A DNA stretch of 52,914 bases from a virus. Below are positions 48,505 through 52,914 of the stretch, in pieces. The DNA lies in IMG/VR virus record IMGVR_UViG_3300009506_000044, positions 1 through 52,914 of that record, one strand, 5' to 3'. Under the pieces are notes generated by a model. That model saw nothing but the letters and a program-made list of their open reading frames with translations, had not been told where the DNA came from and made no database searches. Numbering within the stretch: position 1 is the stretch's first letter; each line of letters begins with the position of its first letter. The translations under genes and the position numbers were made by a program.

Positions 48505-49355
48505 TGACAAAACCAACCATAAGCGCGGCCATGATCGCGCGCAATGAGGAGCCGTACATATTCGACTGCCTGCAATCGATTGCAGAGGTAGCGGACGAAA
48601 TCGTCCTGGTGGATACCGGCAGCACCGACCGCACCGCAGAGATGGCAGCGGACCTGGGGGCGTCGGTATACCATTTCGAGTGGGATAACGATTATGCCGC
48701 GGCGCGTGATGAGTCGTTGCGGCACGTCACCGGTGACTGGATTTTCCAGATTGATCCGGACGAACGGCTGCGCCCTGCGTCTGTGCCGATTCTGCTGGAG
48801 GCCGTCAAAAAGACGGACCTCCTGCATTTCAATATTTCCGTACACAACCAGGGGAAACCTGATCCGGAGCCGGATGAAATTCCGCGATTGTTCCGCCGTG
48901 TCCCCGGCATGCACTATACGAGGCCGTACCACGAAACGGTGTGCCCGTTTTTCGAGAGGTATCTGAGCGAAAATCCTGGTTGGGTGCGGGGGTTCGTTGA
49001 GGGGATCGTCCTGGACCACGTCGGACATGCGACGCGTAGCCAGGATGAGATGACACAGAAAACGCTGAGAGCGATATACATTATGGAGCGTTGGCTACAG
49101 AAAAACCCCGACGATCTGTACATCGCCCAAAAATTGGTGGTGTCGTACGCGATGATACAGCGCACTCACCCGATGGTGATGCGCGATATCCGTAGCAACC
49201 AGGGAAATATTCTGCTGAACGTGATGGGGCGACGCCAGGAGGCGTGGGCCGCGTATGCTGGGGCGCTAACCTGGGATATTGAATATCGAAGGCAACTGCA
49301 AGAACTGGAGAAAAAACGTGGACATCGTGATACCATGCTACCGGCCTGGCAATGA
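48504..49355 (+). CDS. Family 2 glycosyltransferase
   Basis: A 283-residue GT-A-type enzyme: ISAAMIARNEEPYIFDCLQS, then VDTGSTDRTAEMA (nucleotide binding) and FQIDPDERL with the DxD-like metal site. The middle matches lipopolysaccharide-type GT2 enzymes (YTRPYHETVC, VLDHVGHATR). It would transfer a sugar to DNA, protein or an envelope glycan. The next two genes belong to the same sugar-modification group. Its end overlaps the fusion gene start by 38 bases. Confidence 0.8.
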   Translation: MTKPTISAAMIARNEEPYIFDCLQSIAEVADEIVLVDTGSTDRTAEMAADLGASVYHFEWDNDYAAARDESLRHVTGDWIFQIDPDERLRPASVPILLEAVKKTDLLHFNISVHNQGKPDPEPDEIPRLFRRVPGMHYTRPYHETVCPFFERYLSENPGWVRGFVEGIVLDHVGHATRSQDEMTQKTLRAIYIMERWLQKNPDDLYIAQKLVVSYAMIQRTHPMVMRDIRSNQGNILLNVMGRRQEAWAAYAGALTWDIEYRRQLQELEKKRGHRDTMLPAWQ

Positions 49356-50988
49356 CCTGTCGAGGCTGCTGGCGGAAATCGTCCAGAAAACAGAGCAACC
49401 ATATCGGCTGCATCTGATCGCACATCGCGATAGCGCGGCAGTCAATCGTAATCTGGGTTTGCGGTGTAGCAATGGCGATATCGTGATCATGCTGGACGAT
49501 GATATTGAGAGTTTGCCGCTCTATTGGAATCGTATTTTGAGGATTCTGCTCGACGAGGACCAGAGCGTTTTGGCCGTATCGGCGCGGCTACTGCAAAAAA
49601 ACGGCGAGCCGGGGAAAAACACTGCCAACAATACGGACGTCAACCGTGATTATGTCGAGGTGAGCATGATCCCGACGGCGTGTTGCGCCTTCAGGGCGCC
49701 AAAAAACGGCCTGAAATTTGACGAAAACTTTAAAGTGGCCGGGTGGGAAGATACCGATTTTTTCACTGCCATGAAGGCCGAAAATCCGCAGGGCAAATTC
49801 GTTATAGACAATCGGTGCCAGGTGGTACACCGCAACGAGGAAAAGGGAGGCGGCGGTGCCGGGAATTTGTATAACCGTGACGTTTTCATGCACAAATGGT
49901 ACTCTCCGTCTCGGTTCAATAATCTCGCCGGAATAACGAAACGTGGGTGCATTGACGTTGGTCATCCGTGTAACATAGACTGCAAAATGTGCTATCACCG
50001 GCATGAGGACAGGTCTAAGCGGCGTTTTCTTCCGAAACAGGAAATCATGGCGCGGATGTTGCGAGACAAGGAACAGCTTGATCTGGAATGCATCGATTTT
50101 ACCGGAGGTGAGCCGACACTGCACCCGGACATGCCAGAAATCGTCGCATACGGCCGTCAGATCGGACTGCCGGTGTGCATAATATCGCACGGGCAGTGGC
50201 GCAATATGGAGCGGATGCGAGAGATTTTCGATGCCGGGCCGCTGGAGTTTCTCATGTCGATTCACGGTGTAGCAGAGGACCACGACGCACTGGTCAATCC
50301 AGGCGCGTATGAGCATATCATGCGGTCTATCGATATGCTGCAAGACGCCGACGCCGGTATCCCTTGGCGCGCAAACTGTGTAGTTACAAGGCAGAACCAC
50401 AAAAATCTCGACACCTACGCGATAGAACTCATAAACATGGCGTATCCGCCTGATAACGTTAATTTTATTGTGTTCAACCCTTTTGCTGGTTGGTCACAAA
50501 TGAAGGACATCGATTGCCAAGAAAAGCACTCGATTTTGGCTCCAAATATTGCAAGGGCAATAAATATTCTAAGCTCTGTTGCCATATGGTGCAATGTTAG
50601 GTATTTCCCTATGTGCCAGTTGCCGGGGCAGGAGAAACATGTTACGTGTTTCCCGCAAATCGTCTACGATCCGCTGGAGTGGGACGTGCGGTCATATTGC
50701 AATCTAAAACCGGAAGTGATCCAAGATTGCTACGATATCGGCCGCCGTGCAGGCGTGTGGGGTGAGACAGATCGCCATATTTTTTTCAATACGTGGTCGA
50801 TTCACAATTCGCATAATCTGTACCGCAAGCCGCCACAGTGCGTAAAATGCAGGAATTTCTTGATATGCGACGGCCTTGCGGTGCAATACCGTGACCGGTA
50901 TGGGGCCGGCGAGTTGCGTCCGCAGGATGGTGATTTGATCAGAGATCCAATATACTACCGCAGAGGTACACCGGGGGTGCAATCGTGA
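49318..50988 (+). CDS. GT2 glycosyltransferase-radical SAM fusion
   Basis: A 556-residue two-domain enzyme. Residues 1-205 are a GT2 glycosyltransferase (VDIVIPCYRPGNDLSRLLAE, DDD at 60-62, VAGWEDTDFF). Residues about 210-430 are a radical SAM domain: the CX3CX2C cluster C218, C222, C225 (PCNIDCKMCYH), then FTGGEPTLHPDMPEI. A C-terminal Cys cluster (CVKCRNFLICDG) resembles SPASM and may hold a second iron-sulfur cluster. The reaction cannot be told; sugar rearrangement or a modified nucleotide or peptide are options. GTG 49318 has GGAG 8 bases upstream. Confidence 0.82.
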   Translation: MDIVIPCYRPGNDLSRLLAEIVQKTEQPYRLHLIAHRDSAAVNRNLGLRCSNGDIVIMLDDDIESLPLYWNRILRILLDEDQSVLAVSARLLQKNGEPGKNTANNTDVNRDYVEVSMIPTACCAFRAPKNGLKFDENFKVAGWEDTDFFTAMKAENPQGKFVIDNRCQVVHRNEEKGGGGAGNLYNRDVFMHKWYSPSRFNNLAGITKRGCIDVGHPCNIDCKMCYHRHEDRSKRRFLPKQEIMARMLRDKEQLDLECIDFTGGEPTLHPDMPEIVAYGRQIGLPVCIISHGQWRNMERMREIFDAGPLEFLMSIHGVAEDHDALVNPGAYEHIMRSIDMLQDADAGIPWRANCVVTRQNHKNLDTYAIELINMAYPPDNVNFIVFNPFAGWSQMKDIDCQEKHSILAPNIARAINILSSVAIWCNVRYFPMCQLPGQEKHVTCFPQIVYDPLEWDVRSYCNLKPEVIQDCYDIGRRAGVWGETDRHIFFNTWSIHNSHNLYRKPPQCVKCRNFLICDGLAVQYRDRYGAGELRPQDGDLIRDPIYYRRGTPGVQS

Positions 50989-52181
50989 AAATTCTTCTGG
51001 GGCCGGGCCTGCATGACCCGAAGGGTAATGAGGCGTTCCTGGTGGCGGCGATGAAGCGGCATGCAAACGTGCGCACGTTCGATGCGCACGGTATTCACCA
51101 GCAGCCGGACGATTGGACGCCGGATGCGGTTATCGTCCGCGACGCGGAATATTATCCGATAATGCCGGGGATAGAAAATGTGGAATGCCCGATAATCGGA
51201 TTGGTCGGTGATTACAACCTGACACTGCCTCGCATGCTGCCGATTATGGGGATGTTCGACCATATTTTTTGTGATCTGCGAGGCGTTGAGCTGTTTTCGA
51301 AGCTGGGGCACCGCAATGTCGATTATTTTTGCCTGTACGGGTACGATCCGGGCCTGCACCGCGATTACGGCATGCCGAAAAATAATGACGTCGTATTCGT
51401 CGGAAATCTCAATTTTGCGGTCCAGCAGGACCGGGCGCGTTATCTGCACGACCTGCTGAAGCTGCGAGATCGGTACAAAATCGTGATAGCGTCGAATGTC
51501 TATGGCGAGGACTATGCGCGCCTGTTGAATTCTGCGCGAGTCGTGGCAAATTTTCCGGTGCGCGGTGAGCTTAACATGCGTTTTTTTGAGGCATACGGCT
51601 GCGGGGCGGTGTGTATGCAGCCTCTGAGCCAGGAGTTGATAGATTCTGGGTTTGATGACTATGAGGATTATACGCCTATCAAAGATGGTGATTGCGAATC
51701 CGGATTGAGATATGCGATTCGGTATTCTCGCAGCGATGCCAGCCGCGAGAAATTCGAGGAATTCACCTATGACCGCCAGGCGAAAGAGTTGATATCGAAT
51801 ATCGATGCCCTGCTGCCGACACTGGCCCCGAAGGCGCGGAAATTTCGCATTATGCCGGACGTGGAAAAAAACCGTCGCTGGGCGCAGTATCACGCGCCAT
51901 CGCATGATACACCACCGTGGGATAATCGTCTTTCCCTATTCGATCCGCGTTTAGTACGCTACCAGAAAGATATCGTGGATAACGTCGGTGACATCCCGAA
52001 TTTCAATTTCGATCAGTGGGCCTGGTGGATTGATCTTTTGCTGGCAAACGGGTATAATAATGCAGCGCAAGAGTTTATGGCAGAGAAGGAAGATATGCTA
52101 CGTTGCTTCGCTGGATTCGGGGCGATAAAAGAGAAGCTGCGAAAACGATTGAATGTTGAGGCTTATGGTTTTTGCCTTTAA
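50985..52181 (+). CDS. CgeB-like glycosyltransferase
   Basis: A 398-residue GT-B type protein. KILLGPGLHDPKGNEAFLVA and VVFVGNLNFAVQQDRARYLH, then NSARVVANFPVRGELNMRFF and EAYGCGAVCMQPLS, fit the family of CgeB/DUF3880-like family 1 glycosyltransferases. The last 100 residues are helical. It overlaps the fusion gene by four bases, so all three sugar-related genes are co-translated. Confidence 0.7.
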   Translation: MKILLGPGLHDPKGNEAFLVAAMKRHANVRTFDAHGIHQQPDDWTPDAVIVRDAEYYPIMPGIENVECPIIGLVGDYNLTLPRMLPIMGMFDHIFCDLRGVELFSKLGHRNVDYFCLYGYDPGLHRDYGMPKNNDVVFVGNLNFAVQQDRARYLHDLLKLRDRYKIVIASNVYGEDYARLLNSARVVANFPVRGELNMRFFEAYGCGAVCMQPLSQELIDSGFDDYEDYTPIKDGDCESGLRYAIRYSRSDASREKFEEFTYDRQAKELISNIDALLPTLAPKARKFRIMPDVEKNRRWAQYHAPSHDTPPWDNRLSLFDPRLVRYQKDIVDNVGDIPNFNFDQWAWWIDLLLANGYNNAAQEFMAEKEDMLRCFAGFGAIKEKLRKRLNVEAYGFCL

Positions 52182-52199
52182 GAATAACGAGGATTAGGC

Positions 52200-52745
52200 A
52201 TGTCATATAAATTTTCCGACGGCATAGTTGAGCCAAGCCGAACGCATGAGGAAAAACTGGAGCATATCGATACTCATTATCGCCATTGGCTGAAGATGTC
52301 CGGCCTGAAGCATACGCAGGCTCAACGGGATGCGTTTGCCGCCGGTCTGCAATGCGGTGAGAGTAATACCATGCAGGAGCTGCGGTCGAGCGGGTACAAG
52401 CCTGCAGATGAGGCACCGCACTGCGTGTATTGCGACGAACCGATGCCGGAAGTCGTGTTGGCGCATCCCAAATGTGCTGAGAAACATCACCTGCGGTGTG
52501 AGTGTTGCGGAGAAAAGGTAGATGAGTTCTGTGAGGATGTTTCGGATGGCAAGTGGTGCCAGATAGAGGCGTCGATTGAAGAGATACGCGCCGCTGTGGA
52601 TTGGCTAAAGATGACGCTTGGCGGCCCGCATGGATTTCTGCCCGTAGATACCAGCGACAAGATAGAATGTCATATGATGTTCAAACCTGGCGATCCTGAA
52701 TTCAATGCGGCCATTACGTGCGATTATCCTGTGGGAACGCCTTGA
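52200..52745 (+). CDS. Zinc-binding protein, unknown
   Basis: A 181-residue protein. The N-terminal helical part resembles a phage region with AFAAGLQCGES; CVYCDEPMPE, CAEKHHLRCECCGEK and CEDV then form a zinc-rich middle. The C-terminal part is acidic. No family recognised. Confidence 0.5.
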   Translation: MSYKFSDGIVEPSRTHEEKLEHIDTHYRHWLKMSGLKHTQAQRDAFAAGLQCGESNTMQELRSSGYKPADEAPHCVYCDEPMPEVVLAHPKCAEKHHLRCECCGEKVDEFCEDVSDGKWCQIEASIEEIRAAVDWLKMTLGGPHGFLPVDTSDKIECHMMFKPGDPEFNAAITCDYPVGTP

Positions 52746-52914
52746 TTTTGCTGGACTTGCGAGCTGCAATAAAAACATTGCGTTAAATCGCAAAAATATC
52801 AAAAAAATGTGTACAATTATCAAAAAAAGCATGTTTGGCGCAAGTTTTTTAAGCAAAACGTGTTGCAAAAAGTAACACAAAAGGTACTGTGACTGGCTTT
52901 TGACGAAGGTCGAC
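52746..52914. other. AT-rich right end of the window
   Basis: 169 bases without a gene, rich in A runs. TGCAATAAAAACATTGC at 52765-52781 repeats exactly the sequence at 28637-28653. A promoter for rightward genes may lie here or at the window start if the genome is circular. Confidence 0.5.

Noticed and set aside
35700-52000. Minus-strand open frames opposite the early genes
   Set aside because: They lie over well-supported plus-strand genes and show no family motifs or ribosome sites; taken as shadows.

Overview
The window reads as a nearly complete tailed-phage genome of about 53 kb. Heads and tails are siphovirus-like, with a lambda-type head module: terminase, gpW-like joiner, portal, S49 protease with nested scaffold, gpD-like decoration, gpE-family capsid. 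Strong Shine-Dalgarno sites, sigma70-type promoters and a lipobox peptide point to a bacterial host, probably Gram-negative; the host genus cannot be read from the sequence. No integrase, DNA polymerase or endolysin is recognisable. A plasmid-type replication initiator, a DnaB helicase, a Cro/CI-like regulator and an AntA-type antirepressor are present, so an extrachromosomal phage-plasmid lifestyle is a reasonable inference.

Layout. 0.1-2.9 kb: terminase, a small HTH protein and a HicB-like peptide. 2.9-4.9 kb: a structured non-coding region, a four-repeat CRISPR mini-array and, directly downstream, a 434-residue RuvC nuclease of the TnpB/Cas12 type, inserted between the terminase and gpW genes. 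5.0-18.7 kb: head and tail morphogenesis up to the tape measure and tail-tip genes. 18.7-21.9 kb: small membrane protein, a GAF-like protein, a complete Ser/Thr protein kinase and a caspase-like peptidase in overlapping or closely spaced genes. 22.0-26.1 kb: repetitive tail-fibre-like proteins, a lipoprotein frame broken by an amber codon, and terminators. 26.2-29.0 kb: a leftward early operon of small unknown proteins separated by hairpins, driven by a near-consensus promoter at 28.45 kb. 29.1-31.9 kb: small unknown and zinc-ribbon proteins, then a regulator. 32.2-37.1 kb: helicase-methyltransferase fusion, replication initiator with iteron-like repeats inside the gene, and DnaB. 37.1-40.7 kb: wHTH protein, csf1, csf2, csf3 and cysH, that is, a type IV-B CRISPR-like module. 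40.7-48.5 kb: small early proteins, antirepressor, Bet recombinase and tRNA-Thr. 48.5-52.2 kb: GT2 glycosyltransferase, a GT2-radical SAM fusion, and a CgeB-like glycosyltransferase.

The most notable content is two distinct CRISPR-related systems in one phage: a hypercompact type V-like effector with its own array, and an array-less type IV-B complex with CysH. Next come the GAF/kinase/caspase cassette embedded in the structural region and the glycosyltransferase-radical SAM fusion. All functions are inferred from motifs and gene context read by eye; no database search was run.
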